A stretch of DNA of 64,000 bases from Shewanella sp. 10N.286.48.A6. Its GTDB lineage: Bacteria > Pseudomonadota > Gammaproteobacteria > Enterobacterales > Shewanellaceae. Of this stretch, positions 47,353-57,628 are shown piece after piece. The first letter of the stretch is position 1. Each line of letters begins with the position of its first letter. A model generated the notes under the pieces. It ran no database searches. It was not told the DNA's origin and saw only the letters and a list, made by a program, of their open reading frames with translations. The stretch spans positions 77,485 to 141,484 of the forward strand of contig NZ_MCVI01000015.1 in the NCBI RefSeq assembly GCF_002873135.1, in the 5' to 3' direction. Made by a program: the position numbers and the translations under genes.

Positions 47353-47927
47353 TGCTGACCTCCTTGGCTTGAGCCAGTACTGATTTGGTCATCAAAAATA
47401 GTCACTCTTAATCTAAACTTTTGCAATTGTCGTAAGTTTTCATTATGACTAACAATTGACTGCATGCTTGGATCATTGAGGTATTGAGATGTTTTAACTT
47501 TTCTCATCATATTCGCGACGTTATTATTAGATTCACTGCGACCTTCAATCCACAACAAGCTACCTTTCTTTTCAATACTGGAAAGATAAATTCCTGGCGG
47601 CACAATTCTAACTAGTTCATCTAATACATGTGTTGGCAAATTACGAGATTGCTGCAGGTCTAGAATAATTTTAGTGCGACGTTCAATATCATCTTTACGC
47701 GCTTTAATTTTTCTAATTTCGGCAATTTGCGAGTCTAATAATGATATTTCAGACTGTAAGTATGAATTTCTAGCACGTTGATCGTCGATAACGACTTCAA
47801 TAAAACTCAATGCCAGAAATACAATTAAACAGGTCATTAAAAACACTAACGCTAATATGCCAATAAAGTCTCGTTTGTGTTTTTCTCTGGCCTCTTCACG
47901 CCAAGGTAGTAAGTTTATGTTCGCCAT
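47349..47927 (-). CDS. pilN: Type IV pilus alignment protein PilN
   Basis: 192 residues. The N-terminal motif INLLPWREEAREKHKRDF inserts into the PilM groove. A transmembrane helix, a coiled coil and the periplasmic domain (VRIVPPGIYLSSIEKKGSLLWIEG) follow. It overlaps pilM by 13 bp. Confidence 0.95.
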   Translation of the reverse strand: MANINLLPWREEAREKHKRDFIGILALVFLMTCLIVFLALSFIEVVIDDQRARNSYLQSEISLLDSQIAEIRKIKARKDDIERRTKIILDLQQSRNLPTHVLDELVRIVPPGIYLSSIEKKGSLLWIEGRSESNNNVANMMRKVKTSQYLNDPSMQSIVSHNENLRQLQKFRLRVTIFDDQISTGSSQGGQQ

Positions 47928-48994
47928 TGAGCGTAACTCCTAAGCGCTAAACCACATGCAACCATATATTTACTGATACTAGGTTCTATTTGGTTTTTAA
48001 TATCATCATCAGCATGTAAACAACCTTGAAAAGGGTTAGCAACAATTGAATGCACCCCTAAGTCATTAGCCAATAACGTTGTCATACCTTCAAGTTTTGC
48101 AGTGCCACCACTTAAGACAATATAGTCAACTTTATCTTTGCCGTTGGCAGTGCAGTAAATTTGTAAGGTACGTTTTATTTGTTGTAATAATTGGGTTTGA
48201 AATGGAGATAACACCTCAAACATATAATTGCGTGGTAAATCACCTGTGACTTTAGCATTTTCAGCTTCATCGTAAGACATACCGTAAAACGATAGAATTG
48301 ATTGGGTAAATAACTCACCGCCAAATGCTTGCTCACGAATAAATGTCGTTTCGCCATTTTCTACAACCGCAAATGTCGTCATATTGGCGCCAACATCCAC
48401 TAGCACAACGGATTTTTCATTGGCTCCTTCAGGAAGTTGAGCCAGAATAAGTTCTGCTGAACGCCCTAAAGCATAAGCTTCAACGTCAACCACTTTGGTA
48501 TCAAGCTCAATTGCATCAAGTGAATCCATTCTTGAATCAATGTTGTCAGTACGGCAAGCACTTAATAACACATCTACCTTTGTTGGGTCGGTAGTGTTGG
48601 GATTAAGAGTTTCAAAGTCGATACTCACTTCATCAAGTGAATAAGGGATAAGATTATCTGCTTCAATTTCAATTTGCGCTTCCATTTCTTCTTCATTTAA
48701 TGAAGCGTCCATGTAAATCACTTTTGTCATCACAGCAGAACCAGAAACAGACACTGCGGCAGATTTAATACCTTTCGGTAGTCCACGCTTTATGTGCCTT
48801 AATGATTCAATAACAGCTTCAGAATCACGAATTTCATGATCAACTACAGCTCCTTTTCGTAAAGGGGCTGATATATAATTTTGAATTTTATATCCATCAG
48901 CAGTCTTACCCAGCAATATGGCCTTTATTTCATGGGATCCAATATCGATCCCCACCATTTGCGGAGCTTGACGCTTCCAAAATTTAGAAAGCAT
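47915..48994 (-). CDS. pilM: Type IV pilus assembly ATPase-like protein PilM
   Basis: 359-residue cytoplasmic actin-like protein. Nucleotide-binding motifs are GIDIGSHEIKAILL near the N-terminus, VLVDVGANMTTFAVVE in the middle and YIVLSGGTAKLEG near the C-terminus. It binds the PilN N-terminus. First gene of the pil operon, divergent from mrcA. Confidence 0.95.
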   Translation of the reverse strand: MLSKFWKRQAPQMVGIDIGSHEIKAILLGKTADGYKIQNYISAPLRKGAVVDHEIRDSEAVIESLRHIKRGLPKGIKSAAVSVSGSAVMTKVIYMDASLNEEEMEAQIEIEADNLIPYSLDEVSIDFETLNPNTTDPTKVDVLLSACRTDNIDSRMDSLDAIELDTKVVDVEAYALGRSAELILAQLPEGANEKSVVLVDVGANMTTFAVVENGETTFIREQAFGGELFTQSILSFYGMSYDEAENAKVTGDLPRNYMFEVLSPFQTQLLQQIKRTLQIYCTANGKDKVDYIVLSGGTAKLEGMTTLLANDLGVHSIVANPFQGCLHADDDIKNQIEPSISKYMVACGLALRSYAQWRT

Positions 48995-49182
48995 ATTCCA
49001 TCATCGCATTTATTATTTTATATTTTAAAATAGATTAGCACAAAATCAACTCGTTATAAGTATTTGTATAAAATGTTTCTACATTTTACAACTAGTTTTT
49101 TTTTGTTTTCATGTTTTTACTTCACCAAAAACCCTCCCGCTTATATACTAGAAGCCATATTGTCGAACTTTGGATTATTTTG

Positions 49183-51804
49183 GTGAAGTGGTTTAAACGA
49201 ATACTTATTGCTATTTTTAGCTTAACTTTATTGGGCGTCGGCACCATTGTCGCTGCTTATTTCTACGTTTTACCAGAATTACCGGATGTAAACTCGCTTA
49301 AAACGGTCAAACTACAGACACCTTTAAGAATTTATAGTCAAGATGGTTTATTAATTTCTCAATTTGGTGAAAAACGACGAATACCGGTTGAATATGAAGA
49401 TGTGCCTCAGCAATTAATTAATGCGGTATTAGATACCGAGGATGCACGTTTCTTTGAACACCAGGGTATCGATCCTATTGGTATTATTCGCGCAGCCGTT
49501 ATTTTGGTTACTACAGGCAAAAAAAGCCAAGGCGCCAGCACCATTACTCAGCAAGTGGCTCGAGGCTTTTTCTTATCCCGTGAAAAAACCTATATTCGTA
49601 AAACGAAAGAAATTTTTCTTGCGCTAAAAATTGAAAAAGCATTATCTAAAGAAGAAATCCTCACATTATATTTAAACCGCTCATTTTTAGGTAACCGTGC
49701 CTATGGTGTCGGCGCTGCAGCTCAAGTGTATTATGGCAAAGATTTAGCCCAACTTTCTCTGCCAGAAATGGCCATGATTGCCGGCTTACCCCAAGCGCCT
49801 TCTGCAGCTAATCCAATTCGTAATCCGAATCGTGCCATGACGCGCCGTAACTGGGTTTTAGGCCGCATGTTGGAAAAACGCAATATCACCGAGACACAAT
49901 ACCAAGAAGCCATAAATGCCCCTATAACCGCGAAATATCATGGCGCAGAAATAGATCTATATGCACCTTACGTTTCTGAAATGGCACGTGATTATATGGT
50001 AAATAAGTATGGTGAAGAAGACGCCTATACTAATGGTTATAACGTTTACACTACCATTTCTTCAGATCTGCAATTAAAAGCTCAAAGCGCCCTACGCGAT
50101 AATGTGTTTGCTTATGATCAGCGTCATGGCTACCGTGGAGCAATTAGCACCTTGTGGACAGATACACCTCTGGCCACCAGCGACATTATAGAAAACCTTA
50201 AAACGACCTCTGCAGTACAAGGTATTATTCCAGCAGCTGTCATGTCGGTTAGTGAGCAACAAGCAACTTTACTGAATACTAAAGGTGAAGAAGTTGTCAT
50301 CCAGTGGAATGGCCTGAAATGGGCTCGCAAATTTATTAACGATCGCCGTCAAGGTAAGCCACCTAAAACAGCAGCGGATATTTTAACTGTCGGTGAAAAG
50401 GTATGGATTAGAGATAATGGCGAGTTTTGGCAATTATCTCAAATTCCACAGGTTTCAAGTGCAACGGTTTCATTAGAACCAAGCGATGGCGCTATTCGCA
50501 CTTTGGTGGGCGGTTTTAGCTTTAGTCAAAGCCAGTATAACCGTGTTACCCAGGCCAAGCGTCAATTAGGCTCTAATATCAAACCGTTTATTTATGCTGC
50601 CGCGCTTGAAAAAGACTACACCCTTGCAACATTAATCAATAATGCGCCGATTAATAAGCCCGATACTCGTCAAGGTACGGCATGGCGACCAAAAAATTCA
50701 CCTGACATTTATGGCGGTCCAACACGTTTACGCATTGGCTTAGCTCAGTCTATCAACGTAATGTCCGTTCGTACCATGCGTCATATTGGCTTAGATAACA
50801 CCATAGATACCTTAGTTGACTTTGGATTTGACCCTGCTGATTTACCACGAAATGAATCTGTCGCTTTAGGGTCCCCTTCAGTAACACCACTGCAAGTCGC
50901 CACCGCCTTTAATGTCTTTACTAATGGCGGCTATTTAGTTGAACCTTATTATATTAGTAAGGTTACTGACTCATATGACAATGTCATTGAAAAAGCGTCG
51001 CCTGCACTGGCCTGCACCCCAGATGTCAATGAGGTTGATGATGCGACTAATAAGACAACCAACAGCATTGATGACCCTTTTGCAGCAATGGCTAATGAGT
51101 TTGTTAGCTCACAGCAAGCGCCAGTTGAAACTGAAAACAGCTTAGACAATACACTTGCTAGTGCTGAGACTAGTTCTAATATTAGTGATACTGGTATTGC
51201 TGCTTGTGGAGATGAAAACGCGCGCTACGCTCCTAGGATCATTTCTGAGCAAACCGCCTTCTTAATTACTGAAGCCCTCAAAAGTGTAATCTGGGGTGGC
51301 GGCAATTGGAGTAAAGGCACAGGCTGGAATGGTACCGCTTGGCGAGCATCACGCTTGATAAAGCGTCGTGACATTGCAGGTAAAACCGGTACCACCAATG
51401 AATCCCGCGATACTTGGTTTAGTGGCTTTAACCCCACTCTCACCTCGACATTCTGGGTTGGTTTTGACGATCACAGCCGTAAACTAGGCAGAACCAGCTG
51501 GGTTGCCGATGGTCCTGAAAATCAAATATCAGGGGCTGAAGCTGGGGCAAAAACAGCAGGGCCTGGTTGGAATGATTTTATGAACCAAGCGCTCACTGGT
51601 ACCGAAGAAGTTGCGAGCATTCCACCTAAAGGGATTATTTCGGCGCGTATTGACTTAGCTAGTGGCAAATTAACCCGTAAAACAGATTACACCACTTCAT
51701 TTGAATATTTTATCGAAGGCACTGAGCCGACTGAATATGCCACAGAAGAAGTTATCGAAGATGATCTGTTTATAGAGAATCCGGCAGATGATTTATTTCA
51801 GTAA
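49183..51804 (+). CDS. mrcA: Penicillin-binding protein 1A (bifunctional peptidoglycan synthase)
   Basis: About 873 residues. One transmembrane helix (LIAIFSLTLLGVGTIVAAYFYVL), the glycosyltransferase domain (DTEDARFFEHQGIDPIGIIRA; GASTITQQVARGFFL; KKSQ... motifs), an OB-like insert (~290-430), and the transpeptidase domain with SxxK-type KRQLGSNIKPF, SxN (SQSINVMS) and KTGTT. It polymerises and cross-links peptidoglycan and is activated by LpoA. The open frame runs to ATG 49111, but no ribosome binding site is visible there; GTG 49183 (VKWFKRI) gives the usual family N-terminus. A mildly low-complexity Asp/Thr/Ser insert lies between the transpeptidase motifs. Confidence 0.9.
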   Translation: MKWFKRILIAIFSLTLLGVGTIVAAYFYVLPELPDVNSLKTVKLQTPLRIYSQDGLLISQFGEKRRIPVEYEDVPQQLINAVLDTEDARFFEHQGIDPIGIIRAAVILVTTGKKSQGASTITQQVARGFFLSREKTYIRKTKEIFLALKIEKALSKEEILTLYLNRSFLGNRAYGVGAAAQVYYGKDLAQLSLPEMAMIAGLPQAPSAANPIRNPNRAMTRRNWVLGRMLEKRNITETQYQEAINAPITAKYHGAEIDLYAPYVSEMARDYMVNKYGEEDAYTNGYNVYTTISSDLQLKAQSALRDNVFAYDQRHGYRGAISTLWTDTPLATSDIIENLKTTSAVQGIIPAAVMSVSEQQATLLNTKGEEVVIQWNGLKWARKFINDRRQGKPPKTAADILTVGEKVWIRDNGEFWQLSQIPQVSSATVSLEPSDGAIRTLVGGFSFSQSQYNRVTQAKRQLGSNIKPFIYAAALEKDYTLATLINNAPINKPDTRQGTAWRPKNSPDIYGGPTRLRIGLAQSINVMSVRTMRHIGLDNTIDTLVDFGFDPADLPRNESVALGSPSVTPLQVATAFNVFTNGGYLVEPYYISKVTDSYDNVIEKASPALACTPDVNEVDDATNKTTNSIDDPFAAMANEFVSSQQAPVETENSLDNTLASAETSSNISDTGIAACGDENARYAPRIISEQTAFLITEALKSVIWGGGNWSKGTGWNGTAWRASRLIKRRDIAGKTGTTNESRDTWFSGFNPTLTSTFWVGFDDHSRKLGRTSWVADGPENQISGAEAGAKTAGPGWNDFMNQALTGTEEVASIPPKGIISARIDLASGKLTRKTDYTTSFEYFIEGTEPTEYATEEVIEDDLFIENPADDLFQ

Positions 51805-51854
51805 ATAAATCCACCAGCAGTTATTTTTAAAAATTAGTCTGGTGTTAATGCATT

Positions 51855-51890
51855 AAAAAGTCCGCAATGATTAATCACTGCGGACTTTTC
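51855..51890. terminator. Terminator between mrcA and argH
   Basis: AAAAGTCCGCA / TGCGGACTTTT stem with a loop of about 12 bases, usable in both directions. Confidence 0.75.
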
Positions 51891-51939
51891 ATTTAAGCCT
51901 AAAAGAAACAAATATAAACTAATAAGGCTTACATATTGT

Positions 51940-53310
51940 TTAGCTATTAGCTTGTTTCTGCGCTAATGCATATTTTACTTGCGCTAACGAGGTACCGCCT
52001 AAAGCTTCACGTTTTGCTAAGCATGACTCAATCGTTAAGCACTCATAAACATCATCACTGATAATTGGACTAAATTGCTGTAGCTCTGAAATAACAAAAT
52101 CTTCTAATGGAGTTTGTTTGGCAATGGCAGCCACGACCACCTCACCAACAACATGGTGCGCTTCTCTAAATGGCATACCTTTAGCGACCAGATAATCTGC
52201 AAGCTCGGTAGAATTAGCATAACCTTGCTGAGCTGCGACTAAAGTTCTTTCACGGTTAACTTGCAAGCCACTTAATACTAATGCTGCCATTTCAAGACAA
52301 ATAGACCAGCTATCCATGACATCAAATAAGCCTTCTTTGTCTTCTTGCATATCTTTGTTATAAGCCAGTGGCAATGCTTTCATGGTAGTAAGAATACCCA
52401 TTAAGCTGCCATAGACACGGCCCGTTTTGCCTCGAATTAACTCTAAGGCGTCAGGGTTTTTCTTTTGTGGCATTAAAGATGAACCAGATGTCACTTCGTC
52501 ATCAAGCTCAATAAAACCTGCTTCACCACTGTTAAAGAAAATTAAATCTTCAGCCATACGGCTTAAATGCATCATGCTTATTGAAGCGTCGCTACATAAC
52601 TCAACAACATGATCACGATCTGACACTGAATCTAAGCTATTTAAGGTTGGCGCAGCAAAGCCTAATGATTGTGCAATTTGATGCCTGTCCATTGGATAAG
52701 CTGTTCCCGCAAGGGCGCCAGTGCCTAATGGACAAGTATCAGCACGCTTTAGTGCATCTTCTAAACGGCTAATGTCACGTTCAAACATTTCTACGTAAGC
52801 TAAACACCAATGGCCAAATAAGACTGGCTGAGCTCTTTGCAGATGGGTATAGCCAGGCATCACAGCATCAATTTCACGCTCAGCAAGCTTAACAAGTTCA
52901 GCAGAGAGCTTTTTCAGTAATGTAAGTGAGTGCTGACCTTCTTTTTTACACCATAGTTTTAAATCTGTGGCTACTTGGTCATTACGCGAACGCCCTGTAT
53001 GCAGCTTTTTACCTAGGTCGCCTACTTTGGCAATTAAAGACTGCTCCACAAAACTGTGAATATCTTCTGCGCCAGAAGCAATAATCAATTCTGGTTTGTC
53101 AGCAACTTCGCTAAGTAGCTCATTTAGCGCACCATGCAATTGCTCACATTCTGCTTGGGTTAAAATGCCCACTGAAGTGATTGCTGAAGCCCATGCAATT
53201 GAGCCAATAATATCTTCTTCAATTAAACGATAATCTACTGGTAATGAGTCATTAAATAATTTAAATAATGCACTGCTTTCTTGACTGAATCTTCCGCCCC
53301 ATAACGCCAT
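51940..53310 (-). CDS. argH: Argininosuccinate lyase
   Basis: 456 residues; last step of arginine synthesis, splitting argininosuccinate to arginine and fumarate. Fumarase/lyase superfamily motifs: [31 protein letters not shown], and the signature [12 protein letters not shown] with the catalytic Ser. It is a normal stand-alone ArgH with no fused ArgA-like acetyltransferase domain, unlike the ArgH(A) of some marine gammaproteobacteria. Last gene of argCBFGH. Confidence 0.95.
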   Translation of the reverse strand: MALWGGRFSQESSALFKLFNDSLPVDYRLIEEDIIGSIAWASAITSVGILTQAECEQLHGALNELLSEVADKPELIIASGAEDIHSFVEQSLIAKVGDLGKKLHTGRSRNDQVATDLKLWCKKEGQHSLTLLKKLSAELVKLAEREIDAVMPGYTHLQRAQPVLFGHWCLAYVEMFERDISRLEDALKRADTCPLGTGALAGTAYPMDRHQIAQSLGFAAPTLNSLDSVSDRDHVVELCSDASISMMHLSRMAEDLIFFNSGEAGFIELDDEVTSGSSLMPQKKNPDALELIRGKTGRVYGSLMGILTTMKALPLAYNKDMQEDKEGLFDVMDSWSICLEMAALVLSGLQVNRERTLVAAQQGYANSTELADYLVAKGMPFREAHHVVGEVVVAAIAKQTPLEDFVISELQQFSPIISDDVYECLTIESCLAKREALGGTSLAQVKYALAQKQANS

Positions 53311-53385
53311 GTCGATACCCTCTTTTAACTTATTCTATAAAAACGGGGCTATATGAGCCCCGTATCAATCTTAAATAACAGGAAA

Positions 53386-54606
53386 TTACTTGGTATTTAA
53401 TGCTCTAATACGGCTTGATAAAGAGTAAAGGCGGATAAAGCCTGCTGCATCTTTTTGGTCATAAACATTGTCGTCACCAAAGGTCGCGAACTCTTCTGAA
53501 TATAAGCTGTTTGGAGAGCGCTTTTTCACCACACTCGCTTGGCCTTTATAAAGTTTGACGACCACTTCGCCGTTAACTAATTCAGCTAAAGATTCTGACG
53601 CGGCAATCAATGAATTACACAATGGCGTAAACCAACGTCCATCATATACAAGATGAGCCATTTGTGCGCCGACTTGCTCACGCCACTCACGGCTTGTTTT
53701 ATCGAGCACTAGCTCTTCGATTGCGCGTAGGCCTGCAAACATCACTGTTCCACCAGGGGTTTCATAACAGCCACGAGACTTCATGCCCACTAAACGGTTT
53801 TCGGTAATGTCGATACGACCAACACCGTGTGTTGCAGCTAATTCATTTAGCTTCATTAGTGCGTCATATGGAGATAGCGCAACATCATCAACATGAGTAA
53901 CACGACCATTGGCGATGGTTAGCCCAACATACTCAGGGGTATTTGGGGCATCTTCTGGTGCCACTGTCATGGTCCATACTTCTTTGCTTGGCTCATTCCA
54001 CGGATCTTCTAACTCACCGCCTTCGTGAGAGATATGCCATGCGTTGGCATCACGGCTATAAATCTTAGTCGCTGATGCTGTAGTTTCGATGTTTCTTTCA
54101 GCAAGGTAATCAAGCAAATCTTCACGGCTGACCATTGACCATTCACGCCAAGGCGCAATAACGGTTAACTCTGGTGCAAGTGCGGCAAAACAACCCTCGA
54201 AACGTACTTGGTCATTACCTTTACCGGTACAACCATGACATACCGCATCAGCGCCAACTTTACGGGCGACTTCTACTTGCGCCTTAGCAATAATTGGACG
54301 CGCCATTGAGGTACCCAGTAAGTACGTACCTTCATAGATAGCACCTGTGGCAATAGTCGGATAAATATAATCAGCCACCAGCTCTTCTTTTAAATCGACG
54401 ATATAACACTCTGAAGCACCTGATGCGATGGCTTTTTCATATAAACCTTCAAGTTCTTCTGCACCTTGACCAACATCAGCACAAAAGGCGACAATTTCAC
54501 AATTATCATAGGTTTCTTTTAGCCATGGGATAATCGCTGAGGTGTCTAATCCACCCGAGTAAGCTAATACGACTTTTTTAATATTTGGTTGTGCTGCAAT
54601 TGACAT
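53386..54606 (-). CDS. argG: Argininosuccinate synthase
   Basis: 406 residues; joins citrulline and aspartate using ATP. Pyrophosphatase-type P-loop [17 protein letters not shown] near the N-terminus, [13 protein letters not shown], and the conserved [10 protein letters not shown] region. 75 bp before argH. Confidence 0.95.
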   Translation of the reverse strand: MSIAAQPNIKKVVLAYSGGLDTSAIIPWLKETYDNCEIVAFCADVGQGAEELEGLYEKAIASGASECYIVDLKEELVADYIYPTIATGAIYEGTYLLGTSMARPIIAKAQVEVARKVGADAVCHGCTGKGNDQVRFEGCFAALAPELTVIAPWREWSMVSREDLLDYLAERNIETTASATKIYSRDANAWHISHEGGELEDPWNEPSKEVWTMTVAPEDAPNTPEYVGLTIANGRVTHVDDVALSPYDALMKLNELAATHGVGRIDITENRLVGMKSRGCYETPGGTVMFAGLRAIEELVLDKTSREWREQVGAQMAHLVYDGRWFTPLCNSLIAASESLAELVNGEVVVKLYKGQASVVKKRSPNSLYSEEFATFGDDNVYDQKDAAGFIRLYSLSSRIRALNTK

Positions 54607-54672
54607 GGTAATTCCTAACGTAAATTTGTTTTATAAAAGCTCGCTAACGCCAGCTGATGAAAATATGATTTA

Positions 54673-55578
54673 TTAACCTAACAAAGTAACCAATACGGCG
54701 TTTTGTGCATGCATTCTGTTTTCTGCTTGCTGGAGGATAAGTGAACCTTCACCATCCACTACTTCTGCTGTTGCTTCCACTTCACGGTAAGCTGGCAAAC
54801 AATGCATAAAGTAATTGGCACCTACCTTATTCATTAATTCACTATTAACTTGATAAGGCTTAAATTTCGCTTCAATTTCTGCCATTGAAGTATTGTCGCC
54901 CATTGAGATCCACGTATCTGTGTATATGGCATCTTGCGGGCCCATTTCACTCACATCCGAGGTCAAGATAAGCTTGCCACCATGCTTGGCAGCCAAAGCT
55001 TGTACTTCACAGACAATATTGCCGTCAGGGAAGTGGCCTGGCGGACAAACTACAGTCATGGTCGCACCTAAGATAGCAGCGCCATACATCAAAGAGTGTG
55101 TCACATTGTTACCATCACCTAGGTAAGCTAATTTCACTTTACTTACATCATCAAACTTCTCTGATAAGGTCAAAAAGTCTGCTAAGCCTTGGCAAGGGTG
55201 GTACAAATTACATAGCGCATTAATCACCGGAACTGACGCATGTTCAGCAAGACCTGCAATAGTTGTATGCGAAAAAGTTCTTGCTACAATCGCATCTGCC
55301 CAGCACGAAATGTTAGTCGCAAAATCAGATACTGGCTCACGTTTGCCTAATGCACCATTTTGTTGATCAAGATAAACTGAATGACCACCTAGCTTGTTAA
55401 TACCGATATCAAAACTTACTCGAGTACGCAGTGATGGCTTTTCAAATAACATCACCACACTTTTGCCTGCCAGCGCTTGATTATAATCAGCTGGGTTTGC
55501 TTTAATTTTTTTCGCCAAAGCCAGTAAGTCTAATAGCTGGGTTTGCGACAAGTCTTTAAGTGATAATAAGTGTTCCAT
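54673..55578 (-). CDS. argF: Ornithine carbamoyltransferase
   Basis: 301 residues. The carbamoyl-phosphate motif is KPSLRTRVSFD (SxRTR); NALCNLYHPCQGLADFLTL and the ornithine-side motif HCLPAYREVEAT follow. It makes citrulline from ornithine. The SLRTR form is seen in several non-enteric OTCases; succinyl- or acetyl-ornithine transcarbamylases share it, but argE nearby indicates a normal ornithine route. Confidence 0.95.
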   Translation of the reverse strand: MEHLLSLKDLSQTQLLDLLALAKKIKANPADYNQALAGKSVVMLFEKPSLRTRVSFDIGINKLGGHSVYLDQQNGALGKREPVSDFATNISCWADAIVARTFSHTTIAGLAEHASVPVINALCNLYHPCQGLADFLTLSEKFDDVSKVKLAYLGDGNNVTHSLMYGAAILGATMTVVCPPGHFPDGNIVCEVQALAAKHGGKLILTSDVSEMGPQDAIYTDTWISMGDNTSMAEIEAKFKPYQVNSELMNKVGANYFMHCLPAYREVEATAEVVDGEGSLILQQAENRMHAQNAVLVTLLG

Positions 55579-55589
55579 TAGCTTTGCTC

Positions 55590-56372
55590 CTAAGGCTGAA
55601 TTTGAGTGCCAACGGATTGTCCGTTAGTTAATGCTATTAATTGTTGGGGTTGTTTCCATGAGGCGACCTGTACGGCTTTGCCCATCCATTGAGCGACCTC
55701 TAATGCCGCTTCAACTTTTACTTTCATGCCTTTTTCAATCACACCTTGCTCCACAAGCGAGCTAATTTGTTGTTGATCTAATTGGGCAATTAACTCACCT
55801 TTAGCATCAAGTACACCGGGTACGTCTGACAATAACACCAGCTGACCGGCAACGAGTTTAGCTAATGCGGTAGCGGCTTGATCGGCATTGACATTCAGCA
55901 TATCGCCCGCTGGTGAAATCGCGATTGAACTGCAAATAGGTAACCAGTTTTGCGACAATAAATAAGTTAAATAACTCGGATCATTCGGTGATACTTCCCC
56001 CACCAAACCTAACTTTTCATGTTTAATTTTGGCATTGACGATATTGCCATCAGCCAAGCTCATGCCCACACTGACGATGCCAGCTTTAATTGCCGCGGCC
56101 TGTAAAATTTTATTCGATGTGCCTGCCAAAGCGCCAACAACAATCGGGATCTGATCAGCAGGGGTAACACGCAGGCCCTCAAGCTTAATCGTTTGCTTGC
56201 CATTAGCTTCAAGCTGTCCATCGACCAAGCAACCACCGCCGTGAACAAAAATCACTTTCTGCCCTTGCTGCATCATTTCAGCAACTACTGACATCAACTC
56301 TGCCATGCCAGGCTCTGATTGCAACAGCGCGCCACCCACTTTAAGTACGATAACAGGGTTGGTATTAGACAT
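55590..56372 (-). CDS. argB: Acetylglutamate kinase
   Basis: 260 residues from ATG 56372 (the open frame adds two codons beginning with TTG). Amino-acid kinase motifs: VLKVGGALL, VFVHGGG, GVIEKGMKVKVEAAL, and a LLSDVPGVLD loop. Phosphorylates N-acetylglutamate. AGGAG eight bases upstream supports this start. 14 bp after argC. Confidence 0.95.
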   Translation of the reverse strand: MSNTNPVIVLKVGGALLQSEPGMAELMSVVAEMMQQGQKVIFVHGGGCLVDGQLEANGKQTIKLEGLRVTPADQIPIVVGALAGTSNKILQAAAIKAGIVSVGMSLADGNIVNAKIKHEKLGLVGEVSPNDPSYLTYLLSQNWLPICSSIAISPAGDMLNVNADQAATALAKLVAGQLVLLSDVPGVLDAKGELIAQLDQQQISSLVEQGVIEKGMKVKVEAALEVAQWMGKAVQVASWKQPQQLIALTNGQSVGTQIQP

Positions 56373-56386
56373 AATCAAGGCTCCTG

Positions 56387-57367
56387 TTATAGACCGAAGT
56401 GAATATTAATGCACTGCAGACCTTGGCTTGCAGCGCCTTTCATTAAATTATCAATGGCGCTAGCGACCACTAGGTAATTGCTTTGCGGGTCAAACTTCCA
56501 GCCCACGATACAATTGGGTGTTAGCACCACATCATCGACTTTAGGAAATTGGTTATGCTTTACGCTCACCAGTGGCGAGTCATCATATACGCCATAAGCT
56601 TTAGCAATGTCAGCTTCTGTAGTACCCGCTTTAAGTTGCACAGTAATGGTGGCTAAAATTCCACGCTTAAAATTACCTAAATGCGGGGTAAAGATAACTT
56701 CTTGACCCAGCTGGGTGGCGATTTCTGGTTGATGTCTATGCCCTAATACACCATAGGGGGTTAAGCTGACTTCACAAAAACTGGTATGCAATTGGGCTTT
56801 TCTGCCTGCACCGGTCACACCACTGACTGCGTTAATTACAGGGTAAGCATCAGTTAACAATGGTTTTAATGGTTTTAGCGCTGTGAGTGATGCAGTTGGA
56901 TAACAACCTGGCACAGCAATCATTTTGCTATTAGCAATGGCTTGCGCGTTCCATTCTGCTAGGCCGTAAACCGCATCAGCAAGCACTGCTGCTTGAGTAT
57001 GTTCAAAACCATACCATTTAGGATATTGAGCGGTATCAGCAAACCGATATGCGCCACTTAAATCAAATACAGCTAAACCTTGGTTATAAAAGAATGCGGC
57101 CAATTCCAAACTAACTGAATGCTCTGTTGCTAATACAACAGCGTCAGCTTGATCAACGATGGCTTGTTTAGCATCAGCCGATAACGGTGACAGAGGAATT
57201 TGAATGTGTTGATAACTCGGGTATAGATCTGCTAATAACCGGCCTTTATCTAGGCTGTTTTCAGAAACATATAAGCCTTGGATCGATAGTGACGCTTGCG
57301 CATCAATAAGAGCGGTGATTTGTGCTCCGGTATAACCACTAGCACCAATTATTGCGATTTTTTTCAT
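56387..57367 (-). CDS. argC: N-acetyl-gamma-glutamyl-phosphate reductase
   Basis: 326 residues. NAD(P)-binding [12 protein letters not shown] at the N-terminus; the catalytic Cys is in [29 protein letters not shown] and [15 protein letters not shown] are family motifs. First gene of the argCBFGH operon, divergent from argE. Confidence 0.95.
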   Translation of the reverse strand: MKKIAIIGASGYTGAQITALIDAQASLSIQGLYVSENSLDKGRLLADLYPSYQHIQIPLSPLSADAKQAIVDQADAVVLATEHSVSLELAAFFYNQGLAVFDLSGAYRFADTAQYPKWYGFEHTQAAVLADAVYGLAEWNAQAIANSKMIAVPGCYPTASLTALKPLKPLLTDAYPVINAVSGVTGAGRKAQLHTSFCEVSLTPYGVLGHRHQPEIATQLGQEVIFTPHLGNFKRGILATITVQLKAGTTEADIAKAYGVYDDSPLVSVKHNQFPKVDDVVLTPNCIVGWKFDPQSNYLVVASAIDNLMKGAASQGLQCINIHFGL

Positions 57368-57436
57368 TATGTTGTCATCTTTAAGTCAGTAAACTATTAA
57401 TTTTTATTTGAAATATGAGCAGGGTGCTCGAGATTA

Positions 57437-57458
57437 AAACTATCGTCGAGAATAGTTT
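57437..57458. repeat. Inverted repeat upstream of argC
   Basis: AAACTAT (57437-57443) and ATAGTTT (57452-57458) with an 8-base loop, about 70 bp upstream of the argC start. Could be a hairpin in the argC leader; no ARG consensus match. Confidence 0.35.
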
Positions 57459-57482
57459 ACTTTGGGATCTGTTACAGTGAAT

Positions 57483-57496
57483 TGAATCGCAATTAC
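57483..57496. promoter_or_regulatory. Possible ARG box (ArgR site) near argC
   Basis: TGAATCGCAATTAC matches TGAAT-N4-ATTCA at 8 of 10 positions. Lies in the divergent argC-argE promoter region. Confidence 0.4.
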
Positions 57497-57590
57497 ATAC
57501 ATATCTATAGTTCTTAAATATTTATCAAGTTATGGTGAATTCCTTAGCTGTTTGCTAGACTAACACAAAACATTACTTATGCAATAATTA

Positions 57591-57604
57591 TGAATGATTA
57601 TTTA
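57591..57604. promoter_or_regulatory. Possible ARG box (ArgR site) near argE
   Basis: TGAATGATTATTTA matches TGAAT-N4-ATTCA at 9 of 10 positions, just upstream of the argE ribosome binding site. A weak second half-match (57570-57583) lies 21 bp away, the usual ArgR spacing. Confidence 0.5.
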
Positions 57605-57628
57605 ATTAAATATTTATAAAAGGCCCTT

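Noticed and set aside
51940..53310. ArgH(A) fusion with N-acetylglutamate synthase
   Set aside because: The protein ends at the normal ArgH length with no acetyltransferase domain.
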